44,115 bases of DNA from Butyrivibrio sp. Its GTDB lineage: Bacteria > Bacillota > Clostridia > Lachnospirales > Lachnospiraceae. Positions within the stretch are counted from its first letter, which is position 1, and each line of letters opens with the position of its first letter. The stretch lies in contig SVGA01000028.1 in assembly GCA_015056575.1 (NCBI GenBank), forward strand, positions 1 through 44,115, written 5' to 3'. A model generated the notes under the pieces. That model saw only the letters and a program-made list of their open reading frames with translations. It did not search any database and had not been told where the DNA came from. Below are positions 16,711 through 23,927 of the stretch, in pieces. A program made the translations under genes and the position numbers.

Positions 16711-17211
16711 TCAGAAATTAAGAACCTTTTTGACCCTGACTGTGATCAGGTTGGAAACAATGCCTATCACCACTCCGGTGATGGTTCCCACAACAATAAG
16801 AAAAGGCAGGTAGTAGAAAAGACTCTCCGTCTCTAAAACCAGCATTGCCACGATTATCTGTCCCACGTTGTGGAACACGCCTCCAAGAACGCTGACACCG
16901 GTCATGGAAAGTTTGCCAATCCTTTTGGCTATCAGCATCACAAGAAGAGAGAGAGTTGCTCCCGCCAGAGAATACATCATCATCGAAATGTTGCCGAAGG
17001 TCAGTCCCACCAGCACAACTCTTACTACAGACAGCGCAATCGCGCTCTTCTCCCCAACTGTATAAAGAGTGACCATAACAGCCAGATTGGCGATACCGAT
17101 CTTGGCTCCCGGGATCCCTATGTTAATGGGAAGCAGATATTCAATATATGAAAGCACAAAAGCCAATGCCACAAAAAGCCCCAAAAAGGCTATTCTCCTG
17201 TTACTCATCAA
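16711..17211 (-). CDS. eetB: EetB-like membrane protein (Gx transporter / Hpre_diP_synt_I)
   Basis: 166-residue polytopic membrane protein of the family historically called heptaprenyl diphosphate synthase component I, now Gx transporter. It starts RRIAFLGLFVALAFVLSYIE, followed by the conserved PINIGIPGAKIGIANLAVM and VVLVGLTFGN segments; 5-6 helices. In Listeria the same family (EetB) pairs with the NusG-II protein EetA and is required to pass electrons from the demethylmenaquinone pool to extracytoplasmic flavin. It sits 20 bp after eetA and 7 bp before the phosphoesterase. The annotation as prenyl synthase is misleading here because the true prenyl synthase lies at 19.8 kb. Confidence 0.88.
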   Translation of the reverse strand: MMSNRRIAFLGLFVALAFVLSYIEYLLPINIGIPGAKIGIANLAVMVTLYTVGEKSAIALSVVRVVLVGLTFGNISMMMYSLAGATLSLLVMLIAKRIGKLSMTGVSVLGGVFHNVGQIIVAMLVLETESLFYYLPFLIVVGTITGVVIGIVSNLITVRVKKVLNF

Positions 17212-17231
17212 ACTACTCCTGAAACTGCGGA

Positions 17232-17609
17232 TCAGTGGGTTGACCCGTCAATACCGTTATCCTCGCCGCCTTCGATCTCCACCACAAGCTTGTTGGGAAG
17301 ACACACGATGGTCTCTCCCGCATATTTGATGTGGTTGTGCTTGACGCAGATCTGGTCGGGGCAGGAAGCCTCTGACACCTTAGCAAAACCTCCGCTGATA
17401 TTAAGGATATTGTAGGAGCCGTCGGGAAGCTCAATCCTCTGTGTCACATCCTCCGAAAGGGGATACTCGCCGTATTTTACTCCGTCTATCGTCACAACGG
17501 CGATTGCTGTTCCTCCGGTATTATTATGTTGCCAAAGTCTTATTCCGGCTATCGAAGCAAGTGTTATCACCAGAATAACCGCAATAAGTATCAAATCATT
17601 CTTTTTCAT
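17232..17609 (-). CDS. eetA: EetA-like NusG domain II protein
   Basis: 125-residue protein with one N-terminal membrane helix (about 5-25) and an extracytoplasmic NusG domain II fold: AIAVVTIDGVKYGEYPL, then the conserved SCPDQICVKH motif and IVCLPNKLVVEI. The two cysteines of CPDQIC are typical of the family. It corresponds to EetA of the Listeria electron-transfer system. The ATG directly abuts the TAA of fmnB (no gap) and eetB begins 20 bp later, so the three genes are one translational unit. Confidence 0.9.
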   Translation of the reverse strand: MKKNDLILIAVILVITLASIAGIRLWQHNNTGGTAIAVVTIDGVKYGEYPLSEDVTQRIELPDGSYNILNISGGFAKVSEASCPDQICVKHNHIKYAGETIVCLPNKLVVEIEGGEDNGIDGSTH

Positions 17610-18683
17610 TTATTTTACGTACTTTCCGATAAATCCTTCCGAGTAGTACTTAGTTCCGTCGTGCATGATCCACATGGCTTCCACGTTGTCTCTTTTGCCG
17701 ACAAATTCCATGCCCTCCTCAAGAGACATGGTGTAAACCGCAGTGGAATAGGCGTCCGCCAGACCTGAATCATCAGTGATGATGCTCACCCCCGCAAATT
17801 CATATGCAGGGAAAAGAGTCTTCGGATCAATTATATGACAGTATCTTACGCCGTCCACCTCGTAGTATCTCTGGTAATCTCCCGAAGAAACCACGCACTC
17901 TCCGTCGTTTATATCCACCATTTCTACGTACTGCTCATTGCTGTCCATATCAGGGTTCTGAATGCCCAGCCTGAAGTTTGTGCCATCAATCCTGGTTCCG
18001 ATGCAGGAGATATTGCCTCCAAGGCTCAGGAGAATATTATCAAGTCCCTGCTGCCTTGCATAGTCCATGACTCTCTGTACCGCAAAGCCCTTGCCGGTAC
18101 TTCCCACATCCAGGGACATCTCGGGGTCCCTTAAGAAAACCGTGTTGTTATCCTTATCAATTATTATATCTGAAATATTGCAGTGGGATGAAGCCTTTGT
18201 AAGTTCTTCCTTATCGGGAAGCGCAGACCTCTCGGGATCGGCTATTCCCAGCTCCCGCTGCCTGTGCCACCTGGACAACACGCTTCCCATGGCTATATTT
18301 ACAGCTCCTTCGGTCTCGTTATAGGCATCTATACTGAATTCCAAAAGAGCAATTATTTCCGGATCCACAGTTACAGGTGCAATGCCTGCATTTTCATTTA
18401 TGGTCTTAATGTTGTTTACGCCGGGATAATCGTTGTATATGTCATACAGCTGATTATAATACACCAGCCTGTCTTTAATGAGCTGCGCATTCCCGGCAAA
18501 CTCATCCTTATTTTTGGCAAAGCCCACTATCTCTGTTCTTGTATCGAATATATCCAGAAATGTGGCTGTAAACCTCTTGGGCTCTATGCTCTTTGTATAA
18601 GCCCTGTAGCCCGCGGTCCCCAGGATCAGCGCCAGAAAAAGAAGTCCCGGCACCAATATGGGCAGTAATTTCCTGTTCTTCAT
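17610..18683 (-). CDS. fmnB: FAD:protein FMN transferase (ApbE/FmnB)
   Basis: 357-residue ApbE-family enzyme with an N-terminal membrane segment (LLPILVPGLLFLALIL), so it acts outside the membrane. Characteristic segments are the SVLSRWHRQRE region, LDVGSTGKGFAVQRVMDYA (nucleotide and Mg2+ binding), LLSLGGNISCIG, HIIDPKTLFPA and the late metal-ligand stretch SGLADAYSTAVYTM. It attaches FMN from FAD to Thr/Ser of target proteins via a phosphoester bond; the pplA-like lipoprotein just upstream is the obvious substrate. The start at 18683 follows TAGGAAAC; longer in-frame starts would read through the hairpin at 18705 and have no ribosome binding site. Confidence 0.93.
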   Translation of the reverse strand: MKNRKLLPILVPGLLFLALILGTAGYRAYTKSIEPKRFTATFLDIFDTRTEIVGFAKNKDEFAGNAQLIKDRLVYYNQLYDIYNDYPGVNNIKTINENAGIAPVTVDPEIIALLEFSIDAYNETEGAVNIAMGSVLSRWHRQRELGIADPERSALPDKEELTKASSHCNISDIIIDKDNNTVFLRDPEMSLDVGSTGKGFAVQRVMDYARQQGLDNILLSLGGNISCIGTRIDGTNFRLGIQNPDMDSNEQYVEMVDINDGECVVSSGDYQRYYEVDGVRYCHIIDPKTLFPAYEFAGVSIITDDSGLADAYSTAVYTMSLEEGMEFVGKRDNVEAMWIMHDGTKYYSEGFIGKYVK

Positions 18684-18704
18684 TTTGTTTCCTAAGAGTA
18701 AATG

Positions 18705-18728
18705 GGGGTGCGCCTTACAGCACACCCC
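18705..18728 (-). terminator. Hairpin between pplA-like gene and fmnB (possible attenuator)
   Basis: GGGGTGTGC and GCGCACCCC (minus strand, one G-U pair) close a 6-base loop. The tail is CATTTACTC, not a proper T-run, so complete termination is doubtful. It may lower expression of fmnB-eetA-eetB relative to the lipoprotein or stabilise the upstream message. Confidence 0.45.
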
Positions 18729-18771
18729 ACACAAATCTGTTTTTGGCCTATCTACTACAAATATAAGCTTA

Positions 18772-19785
18772 TTACTTTGCAGCTGCAATAGCCTTTGCAA
18801 TAACATTGTTGAAGTCAGTGATGTGTACTGATACAGAAGCTGCAAGATCAGCATCAGCTGCGCGGCCCTCTGTCATAGCTGTTCCGGCAATCTCATCAGC
18901 TGTCTTTCCAACAGTGTAAGCAGCATAAGCAGCAGCCTGCTCATTCCACTCCTTGCCGATAGCGGAAGCCTGCTTCATGCCGTAAGCATCACCAAGCTCG
19001 TTCTTACTCTGAACATCAACAGATGTATCAGCTGTGATGGCACCTGTTGTATCGAAGGTGATCTTAGCCTGTACTGCATCGATGATTGAGCTTGTTACCT
19101 TACCGTCCTTACCAACTGTAAGAGCAGAGATTGTTGTGTAAGCCTCAGCTGTTCCGTCTCCCTCAGCAGATGCATCAACTGAGTTTGAGATCTTTGTGGA
19201 AACACCAAGACCAAGCTTGTCTCCCTCGTGAGCGCCCTGAGCTGTAGCATTGTTTACAGCCTCAAGAACTGCTGACTGGAAGCCTGTTACGTGAATAGAA
19301 ACAGAAGCTGCAAGGTCTGCATCTCCTGCATAACCTTCGGAAATAGCCATTCCGCTGAGATCTGAAGCAGTCTTTCCAACAGCCCATGCTGCGAAAGCAT
19401 CAGCCTGCTCATACCACTCCTTGCCGATAGCAGAAGCCTTCTTCATGCCATAGCCATCACCAAGTTCTCTCTTTGAAGAATACTCAGCATCAAGATCTGA
19501 TGTGATCTGTCCCTCTGCGCTTACACCGATTCTTGTCTGGGCAATATCGATCACGCACTGTGTGATCTTACCGATGCCATCAACGGTAACTGCTGCGATA
19601 GTAGCATCAGCCTGAGCTGTTCCGTCTCCCTCAGCAGTAGCATCCTTGGAGTCAGCGATTGATACGCTTGTTCCAAGACCGGTCTTGAGCTCAGCTCCTG
19701 CAGAGCCTGACTGTGAACCGCAGCCAGCAAGTACTACAGTTGAAAGAATTGCAGCACTTACCAATGAAAGTAATTTCTTTTTCAT
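18772..19785 (-). CDS. pplA: PplA-like two-repeat lipoprotein, candidate flavinylated carrier
   Basis: 337-residue lipoprotein (signal ending VLAGC, Cys22) made of two homologous repeats of about 150 residues (about 33-180 and 189-335). Both contain a SAEGDGTA/TAEGDGTA block, an ELGDGYGMK / ELGDAYGMK motif, SAIGKEW and GKTA. Each repeat ends with DADLAASVS (155-163 and 311-319), which aligns with the ApbE motif D-x-x-(S/T)-(G/A)-A-(S/T)-x-T, so Ser161 and Ser317 are candidate FMN attachment sites. Listeria PplA is likewise a lipoprotein with two flavinylated domains. The gene sits between dmkB (58 bp) and fmnB. The motif is atypical (Leu-Ala-Ala-Ser for Ser-Gly-Ala-Thr), so function rests partly on context. 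Confidence 0.78.
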   Translation of the reverse strand: MKKKLLSLVSAAILSTVVLAGCGSQSGSAGAELKTGLGTSVSIADSKDATAEGDGTAQADATIAAVTVDGIGKITQCVIDIAQTRIGVSAEGQITSDLDAEYSSKRELGDGYGMKKASAIGKEWYEQADAFAAWAVGKTASDLSGMAISEGYAGDADLAASVSIHVTGFQSAVLEAVNNATAQGAHEGDKLGLGVSTKISNSVDASAEGDGTAEAYTTISALTVGKDGKVTSSIIDAVQAKITFDTTGAITADTSVDVQSKNELGDAYGMKQASAIGKEWNEQAAAYAAYTVGKTADEIAGTAMTEGRAADADLAASVSVHITDFNNVIAKAIAAAK

Positions 19786-19843
19786 GTGTTTCTCCCTTTC
19801 TTTTTAAAAAGCGTTGATTATATTAAGGCATAAAGCCAAAATA

Positions 19844-20800
19844 TCAGTTAAGTCCTCTGTAGGCTCTATCCACAAGGCCCGCAAGGACCTCTTTTCTCTT
19901 GCCTGTAAGCCCCAGAGTTTCAATGATGTTGCAGCACTTGTTGTAATAGCTCTCCGCCATCCTGTGGGTAAAGCTTACTCCGCCGTGCTTCTCCACTTCC
20001 TCAAGAACTCTCTCCTTGGAAAGGCTTCCGTTTTCCGCCTCGGATACCAGAGAGGGGTTCTCTTTAAGGGCATGGATGAATGGCATGGTGATAACGCCGT
20101 TTTCAAAATCCGCCTGAACAGGCTTTCCTGCCTTGTTTTTGGACACCTCGTAGTCAATGCAGTCATCGGTGAGCTGGAAGATGATACCTGTGTATCTTCC
20201 AAGCTTCCTGAAGAGCTTTATGCGATCTTCACTCTCGCCGCCTGCAAGGGCACCTGCGTGGTAGGCTCCCTCAAAGAGGGCCGCGGTCTTGCCGTCGATG
20301 ATGGCAAGATATCTGAAAACGTCCAGCCTGTAGTTTCTGTTGTTGATGTTCTGCCGAAGTTCTCCCAGGGCAACTCTCTCAACATATTTTGAAAAATCAA
20401 ATTTCTTATATCTGTCATCTTCCGTGGCTTTTGAGAGCTGTCTCATGGCTGCGGCCAGTAGATAGTCTCCGCAGATGACTGCAGTTCTTTTCCCTGACTT
20501 CTTCTGAAGGGTGACCAGTCCTCTTCTCAGATCGGCATCATCCATAATATCGTCGTGGATAAGGGTTGCCAGATGAAGAGTTTCGACAGCAGATGCAAAG
20601 ATCACAGCGTCCTTGGGAACTTCCTCCTCACTGTTCATGGAGCAGGCAAGGGTAGCGGCAGCCCGCATCATCTTGCCCTGCGCCTCTGTGAGGTACGAAG
20701 TATATCCCCTTATGAGCCCGGGAGCTCTGTTAATGATATCAGCGCTCTCTTCCCGGACCATTTCAAAAGCCCTATCAAAATCCAAATGTAGATCAGTCAT
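19844..20800 (-). CDS. dmkB: Polyprenyl diphosphate synthase (DmkB)
   Basis: 318-residue trans-isoprenyl diphosphate synthase with both aspartate-rich motifs: first DDIMDDADLRRG and second QLTDDCIDYE, plus the FARM-adjacent LIHDD and the GKTAALFEGAYHAGAL segment. It makes the long isoprenoid side chain of demethylmenaquinone. Its ATG lies within the last codons of ndh2 (8-bp overlap), indicating translational coupling. Together with divergent dmkA it forms the dedicated quinone branch known from flavin-based electron-transfer loci. Confidence 0.93.
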   Translation of the reverse strand: MTDLHLDFDRAFEMVREESADIINRAPGLIRGYTSYLTEAQGKMMRAAATLACSMNSEEEVPKDAVIFASAVETLHLATLIHDDIMDDADLRRGLVTLQKKSGKRTAVICGDYLLAAAMRQLSKATEDDRYKKFDFSKYVERVALGELRQNINNRNYRLDVFRYLAIIDGKTAALFEGAYHAGALAGGESEDRIKLFRKLGRYTGIIFQLTDDCIDYEVSKNKAGKPVQADFENGVITMPFIHALKENPSLVSEAENGSLSKERVLEEVEKHGGVSFTHRMAESYYNKCCNIIETLGLTGKRKEVLAGLVDRAYRGLN

Positions 20801-22787
20801 TATAGAGGTACCACTTTCTTGCCCACTTAACCTTCTTCCACTGTTTCTTGAGCCAAGGCATCAGGTAGTAGTCAATTCCGATTGAACGACCGCCGTTAAA
20901 CAGAACTGCCAGGCCGGCAAAGATCATCCAGAAGGTGTTGAGGTAAAGACCTGTTGTAGTTACAAACATTGCCTGAAGGACAAGGGATACTGCTGCTGAA
21001 AGGAATGTGAAGCAACCTCCCATAAGTCCGAGGCCGATAAGGATCTGCATTATTACAATGAATCCCTGCATGAACATTGTCATTGCGTCACTGGAAAGAA
21101 CCATGTTCTCCACGATCCAGTCAACAAAAGGAACCTGGATCTTGAAAGCAAGATCTGATATGGTTGCCTTGGCAAGATCTGTGCCGGAAACGAAGATAAG
21201 CTCAAAGAGTTTGAGGTTCCAGTCAAAGATCACTGTTCCTGAGGGAACTGCAGCGGCAACTTCTGTTGATGCGGATGCAACTGCATCGGCGACCTCTGCG
21301 GTAGCTGCGGAAACAGCGTCAACTGCAGCGGGATCGATCCTTCCCAGAAGTGAATCAAACCATGAGTTTGCACCGCCAAAGAAGCCTTCAAGCATGGGCT
21401 TTTTAAGCCAGCCCTCAACAATCTTCATAACACCTTCAAATACCCATACGGCTCCGAGCCATACACGAAGGGGAACCAGCATAAAGCTTGGTGTCTTGTT
21501 GGAGAAGTGACCGCCAAGGAAACTTCTGTTGTTTCTTATGGTGAAGAACTCGTGGGTAAGATAGCTGAATATCTTGGTCCATCCCATAACCTGGATAAAA
21601 TAGATTATGTTGATAAAGTGCTTTGCAAACATTGCAAAGAATGAAGCCAAGTTGATCTGGTGATTGGCCATTCCTACTCTTGCAACACCGTAGCGGCCGC
21701 CCACACAAACCATAACGCCGTGGAACTTGGGATTGTAGCTCTCTCTTTCTCCCTGTCCGGTAATTGCTACCATGAGGTTCTTTGCTACTGCAGCAGCGGA
21801 ATGCTCTGCGTTCTCAACCATCTGAGGAACGGGTCTCTCCTGGCCGGGAGCTGTGTAAAGCATGTTGTCGCCGATAACATATACGTTCTCGTGATCAACA
21901 CTTCTTAAATACTCGTCAACTTCGATCCTGCCTCTTCCGCCGCTCTTAACCTCTTTTGCCATGGAGGAAGTGATCTCGCTGCTCTCGATACCTGCGGTCC
22001 AGATAACGGTTCCTGCCACGTGCTCGGTTACATCGTCGCCCTTCTTGAGCTTGATGAAGTTCTCACCGACACCTACAACGGAAGTGTTCATAACAACTTC
22101 TACGCCCATCTTGCGAAGTCTTCTGTCTACCTTATTGGAGAGCTTCTCGGGAAGGATGGGCACGGGACGTGAAAGACCATCAACGTCGACAATGGTTACG
22201 TCCTCTCTGTCAATATTGAATCTCTTGCAAAGAACAGGTGTGTACTCAGCCAGCTCACCAACCATTTCAACTCCGGTGAAACCTGCGCCCACAACGTAGA
22301 AGCTAAGGAGCTCCTTCTTCCTGGCGGGATCTGTTTCATCGGCAGCAAGCCTGAAGCAGTCGTGGATCCTGTCGCGAAGCTTAACGGCATCGTCATAGGA
22401 CCAGAGCTTGTAGCTGTACTGCTCAGCTCCCTCAACTCCAAAGTATGTGGGCTTTGAACCGGCAGCCACCACAAGATAATCATAGCTGTAATCAGCGTTC
22501 TTGCCTGTAACAACGTTCTTCTCGAAATCTACCCTTGTAACGGTATCGAGAACAACATTGACCTTCCTTCCGGCAAAGATCTGATCAAGGTTCATCTTTA
22601 TGCTCTCTTCACCTACTCGGCAGGCAGCCACTTCATGGAGCTCTGTAAGCATTGTGTGATAAGGATGCTTATCAATAAGAGTTATCTCGCATGAATCGAT
22701 CAGTTTCTTTTTGCGAAGCTTCTTTTCCAGCTTTTTGGTCGCCAGCACACCGGCATAACCGGCGCCGATAACAACTATTTTTGTCAT
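20793..22787 (-). CDS. ndh2: Type II NADH dehydrogenase with C-terminal membrane domain (Ndh2)
   Basis: 664-residue flavoprotein. An N-terminal FAD Rossmann fold (VVIGAGYAGVLATKKL, 5-20), a second NADH-binding motif (FYVVGAGFTGVEMVGELA, about 163-180) and the FAD-closing segment NVYVIGDNM (301-309) give a complete NDH-2 core of about 430 residues. Beyond it, about 230 extra residues hold at least four membrane helices (about 440-457, 570-592, 595-612, 617-632). Between the first two lies a long loop, probably extracytoplasmic, with an Ala-rich stretch at 486-515 containing DAVSAAT. The membrane-extended Ndh2 is the electron entry of the Listeria extracellular electron-transfer chain. It heads the minus-strand operon, starting 158 bp from divergent dmkA. 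Confidence 0.92.
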   Translation of the reverse strand: MTKIVVIGAGYAGVLATKKLEKKLRKKKLIDSCEITLIDKHPYHTMLTELHEVAACRVGEESIKMNLDQIFAGRKVNVVLDTVTRVDFEKNVVTGKNADYSYDYLVVAAGSKPTYFGVEGAEQYSYKLWSYDDAVKLRDRIHDCFRLAADETDPARKKELLSFYVVGAGFTGVEMVGELAEYTPVLCKRFNIDREDVTIVDVDGLSRPVPILPEKLSNKVDRRLRKMGVEVVMNTSVVGVGENFIKLKKGDDVTEHVAGTVIWTAGIESSEITSSMAKEVKSGGRGRIEVDEYLRSVDHENVYVIGDNMLYTAPGQERPVPQMVENAEHSAAAVAKNLMVAITGQGERESYNPKFHGVMVCVGGRYGVARVGMANHQINLASFFAMFAKHFINIIYFIQVMGWTKIFSYLTHEFFTIRNNRSFLGGHFSNKTPSFMLVPLRVWLGAVWVFEGVMKIVEGWLKKPMLEGFFGGANSWFDSLLGRIDPAAVDAVSAATAEVADAVASASTEVAAAVPSGTVIFDWNLKLFELIFVSGTDLAKATISDLAFKIQVPFVDWIVENMVLSSDAMTMFMQGFIVIMQILIGLGLMGGCFTFLSAAVSLVLQAMFVTTTGLYLNTFWMIFAGLAVLFNGGRSIGIDYYLMPWLKKQWKKVKWARKWYLYND

Positions 22788-22861
22788 TATTTTGTTTCCC
22801 TCTTTCTAAACATTTCAAATAGAATATTGCGCGATAAGTATATGCATGATATCATATTTAA

Positions 22862-22890
22862 TTGCACGCAACAAGTTTATTATCTAATTT
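22862..22890 (+). promoter_or_regulatory. Candidate promoter for dmkA
   Basis: TTGCAC, 17 bases, TAATTT, in the AT-rich divergent ndh2-dmkA intergenic region. Several other AT-rich hexamers could serve as -10, so this is a best guess. Confidence 0.35.
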
Positions 22891-22906
22891 ATTTTGTAAA
22901 ATTTTT

Positions 22907-22923
22907 TAGTAAAATTTTTACTA
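22907..22923. promoter_or_regulatory. 17-bp palindrome in the dmkA leader
   Basis: TAGTAAAA-T-TTTTACTA is a perfect inverted repeat ending 9 bp before the GAGGAG ribosome binding site of dmkA. A direct repeat GTAAAATTTTT also overlaps it. It could be an operator; at the RNA level it would be a weak AU hairpin. Confidence 0.4.
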
Positions 22924-22945
22924 ATTTTAGTTGAGGAGTTTTATT

Positions 22946-23860
22946 ATGATCAAAAGATTCCTAAAATACGTAGAGATCACCACAAAGATAACCAGTCTTT
23001 TTGCTTTTTTGAATACGATGCTTTTCATTGTTTATCAAAAGCAGCCGATTAATGCTGCGCTTATGACTGTGTTCTTTATCGCCATGTTTTTGTTTGACCT
23101 GACCACAACGGCCATCAACAATTACATCGACAGCAAGGATTACCCCGAGATGCTGCCCATACCAAGAAAGAGCGCCTTTGCAGCAATCATGATCATGCTC
23201 TGCATCAGCACTCTTCTGGGTCTGTATCTGGCCTATAAAACAGGTATTGTGGTCCTTCTCCTTGGCGCCTTTTGTTTCCTTCTCGGAATCTTCTACACCT
23301 TCGGGCCCATCCCGATATCGAGGATTCCTCTTGGCGAAGCTATCTCAGGAGTGGCCTATGGTATGTTCATTCCATTCCTCATGTTATATATTAACAACCC
23401 TCTTCATTACATTACCCTTGGCCTATCCTGGGATACAATTCAATTACAGATATTTGTTCGGCCGTTTATTGAGTTCTTCCTGTTCTCTCTGGTAACTACC
23501 TTCACCACAGCCAACATTATGCTGGCCAACAACACCTGTGATATTGAGAAGGACACCGCGGTAGGAAGACTTACCCTGGCTTACTATATCGGAAGGAAGT
23601 GGGCTGTGAGGCTCTACGCACTTTTGTACTACGGAACCTACGTGTCCGTTGCACTGATGGTAATCTTTAAGGTTCTTAATCCCGCAGCCCTGATCTTCTT
23701 CCTGTCTCTGCCCATTGTGGTGAAGAACATTCATGCCTTTAAGAAAGAGCAGATCAAGGAAAAGACATTTATAACTTCGATCAAGAACTTCATAACAATT
23801 AACGTGTGCTATGCCATCTCTATTCTGGCTGCCACAATTGTTCAGGGGATCATGGCATAA
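22946..23860 (+). CDS. dmkA: UbiA-family prenyltransferase (DmkA)
   Basis: 304-residue membrane prenyltransferase with 8-9 helices. The two Asp-rich motifs of the UbiA superfamily are NNYIDSKDY (first) and NNTCDIEKDTAVGRLTLAYY (second), which bind Mg-prenyl diphosphate and the aromatic acceptor. It resembles MenA and would prenylate 1,4-dihydroxy-2-naphthoate to give demethylmenaquinone with the chain from DmkB. The start ATG at 22946 follows TTGAGGAG; an upstream TTG in frame is inside that ribosome binding site. It is the only plus-strand gene of the electron-transfer locus and is divergent from ndh2. The rest of menaquinone synthesis is not in the window. Confidence 0.9.
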   Translation: MIKRFLKYVEITTKITSLFAFLNTMLFIVYQKQPINAALMTVFFIAMFLFDLTTTAINNYIDSKDYPEMLPIPRKSAFAAIMIMLCISTLLGLYLAYKTGIVVLLLGAFCFLLGIFYTFGPIPISRIPLGEAISGVAYGMFIPFLMLYINNPLHYITLGLSWDTIQLQIFVRPFIEFFLFSLVTTFTTANIMLANNTCDIEKDTAVGRLTLAYYIGRKWAVRLYALLYYGTYVSVALMVIFKVLNPAALIFFLSLPIVVKNIHAFKKEQIKEKTFITSIKNFITINVCYAISILAATIVQGIMA

Positions 23861-23884
23861 TACCTGCTCCCGATTGTTTCCCAC

Positions 23885-23927
23885 AAAAAAATGCCCGGCC
23901 GTCTCACAGCGAGACGACTGAGCATTT
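23885..23927 (-). terminator. Bidirectional terminator overlapping the end of the CobW-like gene
   Basis: A long stem with one mismatch and G-U pairs (core CGTCTC-GCTGT-GAGACG, outer ATGC/GCAT) is followed on the minus strand by TTTTTTTGTG. The loop contains the stop codon region of the 23904-24854 gene, so the terminator is partly coding. On the plus strand it ends GCATTTGTCTTTC and may also stop dmkA. Confidence 0.8.

Noticed and set aside
18684..18854. N-terminal extension of ApbE
   Set aside because: It would read through the hairpin at 18705 and into the end of the lipoprotein gene; the ATG at 18683 gives a proper membrane anchor directly after AGGAAA.
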